Below are positions 16,583 to 25,376 of a stretch of DNA of 37,261 nt, piece after piece. Source of the stretch: an uncultured Collinsella sp. (GTDB lineage: Bacteria; Actinomycetota; Coriobacteriia; Coriobacteriales; Coriobacteriaceae); NCBI GenBank assembly GCA_900548255.1, contig URKH01000009.1, forward strand, positions 1-37,261, in the 5' to 3' direction. Under the pieces are notes generated by a model. That model was not told the DNA's origin and ran no database searches. It saw only the letters and a list, made by a program, of their open reading frames with translations. How positions within the stretch are numbered: the first letter of the stretch is position 1; each line of letters begins with the position of its first letter. A program made the position numbers and the translations under genes.

Positions 16583-18490
16583 CTAGAGCTCCTTTTGCAG
16601 ATAAAGGCCATGGTCATAAAATCCAAGATGGCGATAGTACTCGCGCGTACCAATCGCGCTGATCACGTTGATGCGCGCATAGCCGGCATCCCGGGCAATC
16701 TCGCACGCACGCTCTACGAGCAAACGCCCCAACCCGTGATGCTGCGCCGCCTGGCCCTGGTCACCCACGCGTGCCGCCATGCCATACACGTGCACCTCGC
16801 GAATCATCGCCTCGTCCGGCGTCGTCGGCAACTCGTCCGCATGCGCGGCAACAAACGAATGGTCGGGCAGCGACAACCGCAAAAAGCCCGCGATCTTGCC
16901 CTGCTGCGTCACCCACTGCAAAAAGCGCTCGTAAGTCACCGGTGTCTCGTACGTCACTTCCTCATCAAGAGATAGCTCGTCCAAGTCGGCACCCGCGGTA
17001 CTGATCTCACGATAGCGAATCTCGCGCACCGTCGCGCCTTCCCCACGAGCCGCCAAGCGGTTCTCAACGAGCTGGCGCAGGTTGGGTTTCTTGTTGCCCA
17101 CCATGATGTCGTCGGAGCTAAAGTCGCGGATCATGCGACTGATGCGGCAGAACGCCGGCGTCACCACGATGTCGTCGGCCAATACATCGAGCAGCTCTTC
17201 CTCGGTATAGGGACGCCACTCGCCGCGCTCATAGCAGCCCACCAGACGCGAGCCCTCGATGAGCGCGCACGGGTAGACCTTGACCTCGTCGGGCATAAAG
17301 GCCCCCTCGGTCATAAAGCACTCGTAGTCGCGCTTGTCCCCCTCGGGCGTGGCGCCCAGCAAGTTAAGCATAAAATGCGCGTGGATCTTAAAGCCAAACA
17401 GGCGCGCAAGCGAAAACGCCCGCTCGATCTGCGCCACCGAAATGCGACGCTCGTTGATATCGAGCAGGTGCTGGTCAAGGCTTTGGATGCCCATCTGAAT
17501 CTTGGTGCAGCCCAGGCGACGAATGAGCGTGAGCGCCTGTGGCGTCACGGCATCGGGGCGCGTCTCGATAACGAGCCCCACCACGCGATGCTTCGCCGTC
17601 TCGTTGATGCGCTGCTGACGTTCAAGCTCCTCCATCGTGGTCGTCTGCCACTCGGCGACCTCGCCCCACGGCGTACCAGGGCCGTACAGACGACTCACCG
17701 CGCGGTTATAGCCGCCCACGGCAACATCCACACGCCCCTGCTCGTCGGCAACACCGCTCGCAAGCTCGGCCTCGTCGGTCGCAATACCGGCAGCCCGATA
17801 GCGCTCACGGCGCTCTGTTACCACCGGCGGCAGGGCATCGGCGGGAGCGTCATCGAGTAGACGCCCCGCCTCGGCACGGCTGATGCCCGGACGCGCCAAC
17901 ATGGGGTTGGCAGCCACGCCGGCGACGGCATCGTCATTGAGCGCACGGAAAAGCTCTGACATAAACCATGTCTGATACCCTTGCGGATAGTCGCTCCAGG
18001 TGCCACCGAGCACAATGAGCTCTATCTTGTCGGTCGCATGCCCCATCTGCGAAAGCGCCGTCAAACGGGCACTCACCTGCAGATACGGGTCAAAGCAATT
18101 TTGCTCCGCACGGGCGCATGCCGGCTCGGCGTGCAGATAGCTCTTGGGCATGCGCAGGTCGTTGGGGCAAAACAGGCAATCGCCCGAGCACGGCCAGGGC
18201 TTGGTGATGACGGTAATGGTCGCCACGCCCGAAGCCGTGCGGCGCGGCTTCATACGCAGCACCTGCAGCAGTTGACGTTCCAGATCGGAATCGACATTCC
18301 ACGCAGCCCACCGAGCCGGCTCCTCACGTTTAACCCGCTGGTAAAACGGCAGCAGGCGGCGCTTGGCCAAATCGCGTTTGTCGGCACCCTCGCGGCGCGC
18401 CTCGGCATGTATCAATTTGACGAGCGCTTTGTCGTCCACGATCTCGCCGCGACGCAGAGCCTCAAGTATGTTCAAGATAATCTGTTCCAT
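16583..18490 (-). CDS. elp3: Elp3-type tRNA U34 carboxymethyl transferase (radical SAM / GNAT)
   Basis: A 635-residue protein joining a radical SAM domain and a C-terminal GNAT acetyltransferase domain, the Elp3 architecture. The cluster-binding cysteines lie in PWPCSGDCLFCPNDLR, followed by Elp3-like GGTWSDYP, ETRPDAV and KIQMGIQSLD. The GNAT part (from about 480) has HHGLGRLLVERACEIA and GTREYYRHLGFY at the end. The enzyme uses acetyl-CoA and SAM to build carboxymethyl-uridine at tRNA position 34. Bacterial copies are scattered and best known from some actinobacteria, Chloroflexi and clostridia, unlike the universal archaeal and eukaryotic enzyme. It is first gene of a two-gene operon with the spermidine-synthase-like gene. 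Confidence 0.92.
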   Translation of the reverse strand: MEQIILNILEALRRGEIVDDKALVKLIHAEARREGADKRDLAKRRLLPFYQRVKREEPARWAAWNVDSDLERQLLQVLRMKPRRTASGVATITVITKPWPCSGDCLFCPNDLRMPKSYLHAEPACARAEQNCFDPYLQVSARLTALSQMGHATDKIELIVLGGTWSDYPQGYQTWFMSELFRALNDDAVAGVAANPMLARPGISRAEAGRLLDDAPADALPPVVTERRERYRAAGIATDEAELASGVADEQGRVDVAVGGYNRAVSRLYGPGTPWGEVAEWQTTTMEELERQQRINETAKHRVVGLVIETRPDAVTPQALTLIRRLGCTKIQMGIQSLDQHLLDINERRISVAQIERAFSLARLFGFKIHAHFMLNLLGATPEGDKRDYECFMTEGAFMPDEVKVYPCALIEGSRLVGCYERGEWRPYTEEELLDVLADDIVVTPAFCRISRMIRDFSSDDIMVGNKKPNLRQLVENRLAARGEGATVREIRYREISTAGADLDELSLDEEVTYETPVTYERFLQWVTQQGKIAGFLRLSLPDHSFVAAHADELPTTPDEAMIREVHVYGMAARVGDQGQAAQHHGLGRLLVERACEIARDAGYARINVISAIGTREYYRHLGFYDHGLYLQKEL

Positions 18491-18510
18491 GCCCCCATTG
18501 TAAAGGCAAA

Positions 18511-18545
18511 GGCGCCGAAGCCCGTCACGGCTCCGGCGCCTCCAT
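18511..18545 (-). terminator. Hairpin terminator between XRE-DUF4097 operon and elp3
   Basis: The stretch at 18511-18540 is a GC-rich hairpin: GGCGCCG(A)AGCC pairs with GGCT(C)CGGCGCC around a short loop. Read on the minus strand the stem is followed by TTTGCCTTT, a moderate U-rich tract, so it should stop transcription coming from the DUF4097 gene before the elp3 start at 18490. Confidence 0.65.
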
Positions 18546-18588
18546 CAAACAGCGCGTCTATGGTTTATAAGTCTTCAATAACCACCCG

Positions 18589-19488
18589 TCACTCTGAATC
18601 AAACGACATGTCGCCCGAACCGACCTCAAAACGATACGTAGCAGACTTATCGCCGTTATCGAATTCAAGATTCAAAATGGTCTCGCCGTCGTAGCCAAGC
18701 GGAAGGAAATCGCTCTCGAAGTCGCCGCTGCCCAAGGTGAGGCTCGCCTTAAAGCCCGTCGAGTTCGGAACCGTCATCTCCACATCGCCCGAGCCCACAC
18801 TCACGTCCATCGACTTCGCGGGGGCCTGGTAGAGCTCGAACGTCACATCGCCCGAACCGACCTCGGCATTCAGGGTATCGGTCACGGTGCCCGTAAACTC
18901 AACGTCTCCAGAGTCCAACGTCAAATCAAAGTCGTGGCACGCAATGTCCGCGACCGTCAGGTCTCCCAACCCCACGTTTGCCGTAATGCCCATCATGTTA
19001 TCGGCAAGCTCACGCGGCAGTTCAATGGTGACCTTACGGTCATGGGCGCGCTCGTCATCGCAGTCGAACTGGCTAATCTTGAGTGTAGAGCCCTCGATCT
19101 TAACCAGATTCTGAGTGGCAGCATCGGTAGCAGACGCCCCCTTTGCAACGCGCCCGCTTTCGATGACACGTACCGGTCCGCCAGAGACACGTTTAACCTC
19201 GACCGTCCCCGACGTCACATCCAAGTCGAGCGATTGGAACGCGTCTTCGTCAAAAGTCGTGCTCGAAAGCTGCTGAGGCCGAGCGGAATAGTTACCGCCA
19301 TCCAAAAGATCGTCCTCGTCAACCGCATCGTCCATACCAGAGAAGCCGGATACAACATCGTCGAGATCCCACGGACCATCAAAATGAATCAATGTCCGCG
19401 AAATGCCAAAGACAAGCCCGATGATGAGCACGAACGCTCCGATGCCAACGCCCAAGCGCACCTTGGATTCATGCGAAAGCTTCATCAT
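18589..19488 (-). CDS. DUF4097 family membrane-anchored beta-strand repeat protein
   Basis: A 299-residue protein with an N-terminal membrane helix (about residues 9-30, VGIGAFVLIIGLVFGI) and an outside domain built of short repeats around a Gly-Ser-Gly-Asp turn (VGSGDVEM, LGSGDFES, EVGSGDMSF). This is the DUF4097 (formerly 'adhesin-like') repeat, predicted to form a beta-helix or beta-sandwich. Function is not known; the family often sits next to small XRE or PadR regulators, as here. Start at 19488 or 19485: the regulator's stop overlaps the ATG by four bases. Confidence 0.88.
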   Translation of the reverse strand: MMKLSHESKVRLGVGIGAFVLIIGLVFGISRTLIHFDGPWDLDDVVSGFSGMDDAVDEDDLLDGGNYSARPQQLSSTTFDEDAFQSLDLDVTSGTVEVKRVSGGPVRVIESGRVAKGASATDAATQNLVKIEGSTLKISQFDCDDERAHDRKVTIELPRELADNMMGITANVGLGDLTVADIACHDFDLTLDSGDVEFTGTVTDTLNAEVGSGDVTFELYQAPAKSMDVSVGSGDVEMTVPNSTGFKASLTLGSGDFESDFLPLGYDGETILNLEFDNGDKSATYRFEVGSGDMSFDSE

Positions 19489-20207
19489 TCATCACTCTCT
19501 TTGGCAATCGGCTCAGCGGTAGTCGCGGTAGCCACGTCAGCATCAGATTCCGCAGAAGTATCCTTCCCCTGGGCCTTGACCGCCACCGACGCCGAACCAA
19601 CCTGAATATCCCCGCGCGCCCAATCGCCATCGAGCGCACGCGCCACCCAGTGATAGATGGGAATCGTAAAGAAGATCAGTGCGGCAAAGGGGCCGGCACC
19701 AAACAGGAACATCAGCAAAAAGAACAGCAGCCAGCACACGGCCCAATACGGGAACGACTGGAACGGGCCCTTCACCGGAGTCGAGCCAACTGCGCTGCCA
19801 CTCGTCGCCTGCGCCGTAGCGGCATTGGCGGCCTGCGCACTCCAGCTTGCCGCTTGCGCCGCCTTGGCGGCGGCGTCACTCGCCTGTGTTGCCGCCTCGG
19901 TAGCGCGCGCCGCCGCCTCATGGGTGCGAGCACGCTCTGCTGCCTCGGCCTCGCGCTGACGAGCGCGGTCCTCGTTCTCAAACTCGATATCGTCCTCGAT
20001 CTCATCGCTCGGATTGAGCAGCTCGTCCAAGCTCACGCCATAGAGCTTGGCGAGCGAGATCAGGTTCTCGGTATCGGGCGAGCTCTCCGCGCGCTCCCAT
20101 TTACTGACTGCTTGGCGCGACAGTCCCAGCTTTCGTGCCAGCCCTTCTTGGCTAAAGCCTTTGCTTCGGCGAAGGTCGGCGAGCCGCTGCGCAGTTTCTA
20201 CATTCAT
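19485..20207 (-). CDS. XRE-family regulator with Ala-rich linker and C-terminal membrane helices
   Basis: A 240-residue protein. Residues 5-62 form a Cro/CI helix-turn-helix (KGFSQEGLARKLGLSRQAVS KWER with a single recognition helix). Residues about 80-135 are an Ala/Glu/Arg-rich helical linker. Residues about 150-190 hold two membrane helices (WAVCWLLFFLLMFLFG and AALIFFTIPIYHWVA), and the tail is acidic. The protein is thus likely a membrane-tethered transcription factor. The start at 20207 is set by an AGGAGG at the right distance; the frame is open to 20378 but that part is unlike the family. It is co-transcribed with the DUF4097 protein and could sense envelope state through it. Confidence 0.87.
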   Translation of the reverse strand: MNVETAQRLADLRRSKGFSQEGLARKLGLSRQAVSKWERAESSPDTENLISLAKLYGVSLDELLNPSDEIEDDIEFENEDRARQREAEAAERARTHEAAARATEAATQASDAAAKAAQAASWSAQAANAATAQATSGSAVGSTPVKGPFQSFPYWAVCWLLFFLLMFLFGAGPFAALIFFTIPIYHWVARALDGDWARGDIQVGSASVAVKAQGKDTSAESDADVATATTAEPIAKESDE

Positions 20208-20474
20208 GGTTCCTCCTATGTGATGCCAGCCGTGCCGCCGGACCGTTTTTGTTCTTAAGGCGCCTTGCACAGTTAAAAATCTATCCGCCACCGCCAAAAG
20301 CATGCCACCTATTCTAGTGAGATTTTTGACAACCGGCGGTTGCGGGTGCATATGAGCTGCGGAAATGTGTCCAAACAAAGCAATGACCCGTAGCTTGGTT
20401 GTCCCCGTTGCGGCGTTAACGGTAGTATGGTCGTATTGTTAATTCCGCACCGCCAACGGAGGGAGTTCCGCGCC

Positions 20475-21347
20475 GTGAACCGCGATTTCGCCTCATCGCT
20501 CATCCAGCTCAACAACACGTTCTATCGCGAGCACTCCGCCTCCTTCTCCGATACGCGCCAGGCCCCGTGGCCCGGCTGGGTGCGCACCATGGACATCGCG
20601 CTCGGGCAGCTCGACGTCGCCACGATCGAGCATCCCGTCCGCGTCTTTGATCTTGCCTGCGGCAATATGCGATTCGAGAATTTTGCCGCCGGCGGCGCAC
20701 TTGCCGCCAAGGGCGTCGACGGCGCAAACCCCTCGGCAGATGCCAGCTGCCCGTTTGAGTTCTATGGTGTTGACTCGTGTCAGGATTTGGCTATCGATGC
20801 GCACGGTCACGCCCTGCGCATTCCCAACCTGCACTTCCAGGAACTCGACGTGCTCGATGCCCTTATGAAGCTCAACCCCGCCGAGACACCCGACGTGCTT
20901 TTCGACGCCCCGCTCGCCGACATCTCAGTCTGCTTTGGCTTTATGCACCACGTGCCGTCGTGCGAGTACCGCGTACGCGTGCTCGACGCCCTGGTGCGCC
21001 AGACGCGCCCAGGCGGCATCATCGCCATCAGCTTTTGAGAGTTTATGAACGACGAGCGCATGGCGCGCAAGGCCGTTCGCGCCGAGGCCCGCGCCGAGCT
21101 CACCCCGCCGTTTGAGGGTTACGATTCCGCGCAGTTTGAAGCCGGCGACCACCTCATTGGCTGGCAAAACGACCGCCACGCCTACCGCTATTGTCATCAC
21201 TTTGACGATCAGCAGATCACCGACCTGGTGCGCGGCGTCCGTACGTTCTACAAGAGCGGCGAGGTCCCCGTGCGCGAGCTTGAGCGCTTCCATGCCGACG
21301 GTCGCAGCGGCGAGCTCAATCGCTATGTGATTCTCAAGCGCCTGTAG
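20475..21347 (+). pseudogene. Class I SAM-dependent methyltransferase interrupted by an in-frame TGA
   Basis: From a GTG at 20475 (with GGAGGGAG upstream) the frame runs to a TGA at 21036-21038, then continues in the same frame to the stop at 21347. Joined, it is one methyltransferase of about 290 residues with motif I VFDLACGNMRFE, FYGVDSCQ, and a last-strand GGIIAISF right before the TGA. The downstream part (from the ATG at 21045, MNDERMARKAV) begins two codons after the stop. TGG (Trp) to TGA is a one-base change, and Phe-Trp would fit the family's aromatic position, but I cannot exclude sequencing error. Unless read through, the product would be a 187-residue truncated protein lacking the last strand. 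The N-terminal part might still fold. Confidence 0.75.
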
Positions 21348-21406
21348 GCACCGACGACTCGCCGTCGAGCCGCACAGCGTCTTTCGGGCAAACTATGCCT
21401 ACCCTT
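21343..21406 (+). terminator. Possible terminator after the methyltransferase
   Basis: GTAGGCA next to the stop pairs with TGCCTAC 45 or more bases on, with a small inner CGACG/CGTCG stem, and is followed by CCTTTTTTC. The long loop makes it a weaker prediction than the others. Confidence 0.45.
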
Positions 21407-21422
21407 TTTTCAACCCATTGAC

Positions 21423-21444
21423 GGAACGCGCAGCTATGCGTTCC
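21423..21444 (+). promoter_or_regulatory. Perfect 7-bp inverted repeat in the trmB leader
   Basis: GGAACGC at 21423-21429 pairs with GCGTTCC at 21438-21444 over an 8-base loop. It lies 22 bases before the ATG and next to the CAAGGAG ribosome site of the TrmB-like gene, so it could be a leader hairpin or an operator. Role unknown. Confidence 0.4.
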
Positions 21445-21466
21445 ATACTTATGACCAAGGAGCCTC

Positions 21467-22306
21467 ATGGGAGCCGTCCACGTTCGCACGCCTAAGAACT
21501 TTGTGCTCGAGGAGCGCCTGGAGCGCTACGCCGATGCGATTGAGACGAACCCCGAGGCCTATGTCGGAGATTGGCGCAAGGCCTGTGCGCCCGCAGGCAA
21601 CAAGCCCTTCGAACACCTTCATCTGGATCTGGGCTGTGGCAAGGGAACCTATCTGGTCGAGCGCGCCCACCGCGAGCCCGACACCCTCTTTATCGGCATG
21701 GACCAGGAGCCCATCTGCATCGCCTATGCCGCGCAGAAAATCTGCGAACAGGGGCTATCCAACGCACTCGTCCTGCCCCGAGGCGCCGCATCGCTGCCAC
21801 AGCTGTTTGCCGCAGGCGAGCTCGATGCCATCACCATTAACTTTCCCACGCCGCAGCCCAAGGCCAAGTACGCTAAAAAACGACTCGTCCATGTCGACCA
21901 TCTGATGCTCTACCGCCCGCTCTTTTCAGCCGGCGCTACCGTCACACTGCGCACCGATAGCAAGCCGTTGCGCGATTACGCCCTGGGACAGTTTGCCGCG
22001 GCCGGCTACGATACGCTTTGGGTAAGCGACGACGTCCGCCGCGACCATCCCGAGCATCCCGAGACCGAGTACGAGCGCCGCACGCGCGAGATGGGTGCCG
22101 CCGTCTATGGCATTTGCGCCACACCTGGAGCGCAGCCCAGCGATGAACAGCTCGCGGCGGGCCGCGCGCAGGAGCAAAGCCTAGCCTGCTACCTGCCCGA
22201 TAACCTCGATGAGCTCGCCTATGTGCCTCTGGGCATGGAAGAGGCCGTCGAGAACTTTAGAAACCGTGCCCGCAAGGGCAAGAAGCGTCTACCGCAAGAG
22301 TCCTAG
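21467..22306 (+). CDS. trmB: tRNA (guanine-N7)-methyltransferase, TrmB-like
   Basis: A 279-residue class I methyltransferase of the TrmB type, which adds a methyl group to N7 of G46 in tRNA. Visible motifs: the SAM loop LDLGCGKGTYLVERA (about residues 54-68), acidic strand LFIGMDQE, and the TrmB signature NFPTPQPKAKYAKKRLV, a variant of the usual F-P-D-P-W-P-K-K-R-H-x-K-R-R (the Trp and second Asp differ). The C-terminus (residues about 220-279) is longer than standard TrmB and ends in a basic tail RNRARKGKKRLP. The substitution in the signature is worth noting, but the Lys/Arg-rich RNA-binding part is kept. ATG 21467 has a clean AAGGAG upstream. Confidence 0.85.
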   Translation: MGAVHVRTPKNFVLEERLERYADAIETNPEAYVGDWRKACAPAGNKPFEHLHLDLGCGKGTYLVERAHREPDTLFIGMDQEPICIAYAAQKICEQGLSNALVLPRGAASLPQLFAAGELDAITINFPTPQPKAKYAKKRLVHVDHLMLYRPLFSAGATVTLRTDSKPLRDYALGQFAAAGYDTLWVSDDVRRDHPEHPETEYERRTREMGAAVYGICATPGAQPSDEQLAAGRAQEQSLACYLPDNLDELAYVPLGMEEAVENFRNRARKGKKRLPQES

Positions 22307-22371
22307 GGGCTTCTGATGGTCGCGGCGTTGGCAAACAAGCGCAAATAGGCGCCAGCGAACGGCCCTCAAAC

Positions 22372-22494
22372 CTAAGTGAGTAGACTATTTTGCAATAGCC
22401 AAGCACAGCCCGCATAGCGAAACATAAAACCGCAGGTAGAACCCTTGCGCAAAAGCCATGTGCTCGCAATGTCGCAAAAAGTCTACTCACTTAG
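22372..22494 (+). repeat. 123-bp three-frame-stop element, copy A
   Basis: Exactly 123 bp, beginning CTAAGTGAGTAGAC and ending in the reverse complement of the same word (GTCTACTCACTTAG). It has the conserved centre CGCAGGTA starting at position 60, as in copies B and C. It is the most diverged of the three (ungapped alignment to B and C). It lies between the trmB and helicase genes and touches neither. Confidence 0.9.
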
Positions 22495-22615
22495 CTAGCG
22501 ACTACACTAAACGGCTGGGCAGAACGCCCATTTCCTGCATTTTCTCGCGCGCTGGCACCCCGCGCCGCCGCTACGCCATAATAGTTGGCGGACAATCGCG
22601 AGAGAAAGCAAACAC

Positions 22616-25297
22616 ATGGCACAGACCACGACAGATACCGCCGCCAGCACCGTCTCCGGCGCCGGCGCCGCCAGCTCATTCTCGGGCGGCACGGGAACCG
22701 AGGCAGAGTTCGGTTCGCTCGGCGCGCTCTCCCCCACCTGGTGGGAGCCCGAGGACGGCAGCGAGCCCGAACCATGGCTCACGCCCGATCAAGCCTTCGA
22801 ACGCTTCTTTGAATGGACGAGCAATCGCGGCATTGAGCTGTGGGATCACCAGGAAGAAGCCCTCATGGATCTGGCTGCCGGCGATCACGTCATTTTAGGC
22901 ACACCGACCGGATCGGGTAAATCTCTCGTCGCGCTGGGCATGCTCTTTATGGGCATGGCGCAGGGCAAACGTTGCTATTACACGGCCCCCATCAAGGCCT
23001 TGGTCAGCGAAAAGTTCTTCGACCTGGTACAGGTGCTCGGCCGCGATAACGTAGGCATGATCACCGGCGACACGCATATCAACACCAAGGCGCCCGTCAT
23101 CTGCTGCACGGCAGAGATCCTTGCCAACGATGCACTGCGTGAGGGCGAGGACGCCGACGTGGGCTGCGTGGCCATGGACGAGTTCCACTACTTTGCCGAC
23201 CCCGATCGCGGCTGGGCCTGGCAGGTGCCGCTGCTCACCCTGCCCCACACGCAATTCATGCTCATGAGCGCCACGCTCGGCGATGTCACCGCGATCGCCG
23301 CCTCGCTCGGGGAACACACCGGCGCTACCTGCGACTTGGTCGTCGATGCCCCACGCCCCGTGCCGCTGAGCTACGACTACGTGACGACCTCGCTTGAGGG
23401 CACCGTCGAGCTCGCAATGCGCCGCGGCGAGGCCCCGCTCTACATCGTGCACTTTAGCCAGGACGCCGCACTTGCGACGGCGCAATCCCTCGCCAACTTT
23501 GGTATTGCCAGCAAGGAGCAGCGCGAGGCCATCAAGGAGGCGGCCAAGGGCACGAGCTTCTCGACGGCCTTTGGTAAGATTCTCAAGCGCTTGCTCGGAT
23601 GCGGCGTCGGCGTGCACCACGCCGGCATGCTGCCGCGCTATCGCCTACTGGTCGAGCGCCTGGCGCAGCAGGGCCTGTTGCCCGTCATCTGCGGCACCGA
23701 TACGCTCGGCGTCGGCATCAACGTACCCATCCACACCGTGGTACTCACCGCGCTCACCAAGTTCGACGGCTACAAGATGCGTCGTCTGCGCGCCCGTGAG
23801 TTTCATCAGATCGCTGGTCGCGCCGGTCGCTCGGGCTTCGATACCGAGGGCATGGTGATCGCCGAGGCACCCGAGCACGAGATCGAGAATGCCAAGCTTA
23901 TGGCCAAGGCGGGCGACGACCCCAAAAAACTCCGCAAGATTAAAAAGAAGAAGGCCCCCAAGGGCTTTGTCACCTGGAACAAGCAGACCTTTGAGCGCCT
24001 GATCGAGACGCAGCCCGAAACGCTCAAGCCGCGCCTGCGCATCACACACTCCATGGTGATTAGCGTGGTCGAGCAGAGCGGCGATGCCCGAGCCCGCGTA
24101 CACGACCTCATCGAGACGAGTCTGCAGACCCCTGAGGAAAAGGCAAAGCTCGAGGTTCGTGCCGACGAGATCTTCGCCACGCTCATCGATTCCGGCGTCG
24201 TCGTGCGCACCGAGGTGCCGCCCGCACCCGACGCTCCGGCTGACGCCGCGCCGGACATCGACTACGCACTGACGGTCGACCTGCCCGAGGACTTTGCGCT
24301 CGACCAGCCGCTCTCGCCGTTTTTGCTTGCCGCGTTGGAGCTGCTCGATCCCGAGAGCGAGACCTATACCATGGATCTGATCTCGATGGTCGAGGCAACG
24401 CTCGAGGATCCCAAGCAGGTGCTGCGCGCTCAGGAGCGCGCAGCGCGCGACCGCGCGATGGCCGAAATGAAGGCTGACGGCGTCGAATATGAGGAACGCC
24501 TGGAGCGCATCCAGGATGTCACCTACGAAAAACCGCTCGAGGACTTGCTCGACGCCGCCTTCGACAAGTACTGCCAGGAAGTGCCCTGGGCAAACGACTA
24601 CCAGCTCTCTCCCAAAAGCGTCCTGCGCGATATGCTGGAAAGCGCGAGCGATTTTAAGGGTTACATTCAAAAGCTCGGCATCGCCCGCTCCGAGGGCATT
24701 TTGCTGCGTTACCTGGCAGAGGCCTACCGTTCGCTCGACCGCACCGTGCCCATCGAGAAGCGCGACGAGCGTCTGCGCGACATTATCTCGTGGCTCGGCT
24801 TTGTGGTGCGCTCGGTGGACTCGAGCCTGGTGGACGAGTGGGAGAACGCCGGCAACCCGGCAGCCCTCGATGCTGCGCCGCCGCAGGGCATCGACGAGGT
24901 CGTGGCGGACCGCCGCGGCTGCACGCTGTTGGTGCGCAACGCGCTCTTCCGCCGCGTGACCCTTGCCGCCCGCGAGCACGTTCGCGACCTGGGCGAGCTC
25001 GACGACGACTGGGGCATGAGCGAGATCCGCTGGCAAAAAGCACTCGACGCTTACCACGAGCAGCACGAGGAAATCCTCACCGACGGAGATGCCCGCAGCG
25101 CCGCGATGTTCTCCATCGACGAGTCCGACGAGAAGACCGCGCACGTATGGCACGTGCACCAGATCTTTGCCGACGAGGATGGCGACCACGACTTTGGCAT
25201 CATGGGCGATGTCGATCTGGACGCCACGCAAGACGGTGGCGAGGTCATCTTCAAGAACTACCGCGTCGGTTTTATCGAGGATTTGCTCGAGGATTAG
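22616..25297 (+). CDS. DUF3516-domain DEAD/DEAH-box RNA helicase
   Basis: An 893-residue Ski2/Mtr4-like SF2 helicase with a C-terminal DUF3516, an arrangement common in actinobacteria. Residues 1-60 are a low-complexity Ala/Ser/Gly/Glu stretch. Motif I is GTPTGSGKSLVALGM, motif II AMDEFHYFADPDRG, motif III MSATLGDV, then CGTDTLGVGINVP and motif VI QIAGRAGRSGFDTEG. The basic segment KIKKKKAPKGF follows the second lobe. Its cellular role is not known in detail; the family is thought to handle structured RNA. A -10-like CATAAT lies at 22577-22582. A strong terminator follows the stop. Confidence 0.92.
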   Translation: MAQTTTDTAASTVSGAGAASSFSGGTGTEAEFGSLGALSPTWWEPEDGSEPEPWLTPDQAFERFFEWTSNRGIELWDHQEEALMDLAAGDHVILGTPTGSGKSLVALGMLFMGMAQGKRCYYTAPIKALVSEKFFDLVQVLGRDNVGMITGDTHINTKAPVICCTAEILANDALREGEDADVGCVAMDEFHYFADPDRGWAWQVPLLTLPHTQFMLMSATLGDVTAIAASLGEHTGATCDLVVDAPRPVPLSYDYVTTSLEGTVELAMRRGEAPLYIVHFSQDAALATAQSLANFGIASKEQREAIKEAAKGTSFSTAFGKILKRLLGCGVGVHHAGMLPRYRLLVERLAQQGLLPVICGTDTLGVGINVPIHTVVLTALTKFDGYKMRRLRAREFHQIAGRAGRSGFDTEGMVIAEAPEHEIENAKLMAKAGDDPKKLRKIKKKKAPKGFVTWNKQTFERLIETQPETLKPRLRITHSMVISVVEQSGDARARVHDLIETSLQTPEEKAKLEVRADEIFATLIDSGVVVRTEVPPAPDAPADAAPDIDYALTVDLPEDFALDQPLSPFLLAALELLDPESETYTMDLISMVEATLEDPKQVLRAQERAARDRAMAEMKADGVEYEERLERIQDVTYEKPLEDLLDAAFDKYCQEVPWANDYQLSPKSVLRDMLESASDFKGYIQKLGIARSEGILLRYLAEAYRSLDRTVPIEKRDERLRDIISWLGFVVRSVDSSLVDEWENAGNPAALDAAPPQGIDEVVADRRGCTLLVRNALFRRVTLAAREHVRDLGELDDDWGMSEIRWQKALDAYHEQHEEILTDGDARSAAMFSIDESDEKTAHVWHVHQIFADEDGDHDFGIMGDVDLDATQDGGEVIFKNYRVGFIEDLLED

Positions 25298-25319
25298 CCA
25301 AGCATATTGGGACGAAACG

Positions 25320-25360
25320 AAGCGGGGCTGTTGGCAACATCGCCAGCAGCCCCGCTTTTT
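25320..25360. terminator. Bidirectional Rho-independent terminator
   Basis: AGCGGGGCTGTTGGC pairs with GCCAGCAGCCCCGCT around AACAT-C, giving a stem of about 15 bp with one internal mismatch, followed by TTTTT on the plus strand. A-rich sequence precedes it, so it can also serve the convergent DUF2130 gene. Confidence 0.92.
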
Positions 25361-25376
25361 CACTATCCGCTATGCC

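Noticed and set aside
20475..21347. Selenocysteine or general recoding of TGA
   Set aside because: TGA is the normal stop of several genes here (for example the TerB_N gene), no SECIS-like hairpin is evident, and a single TGG-to-TGA change is simpler.
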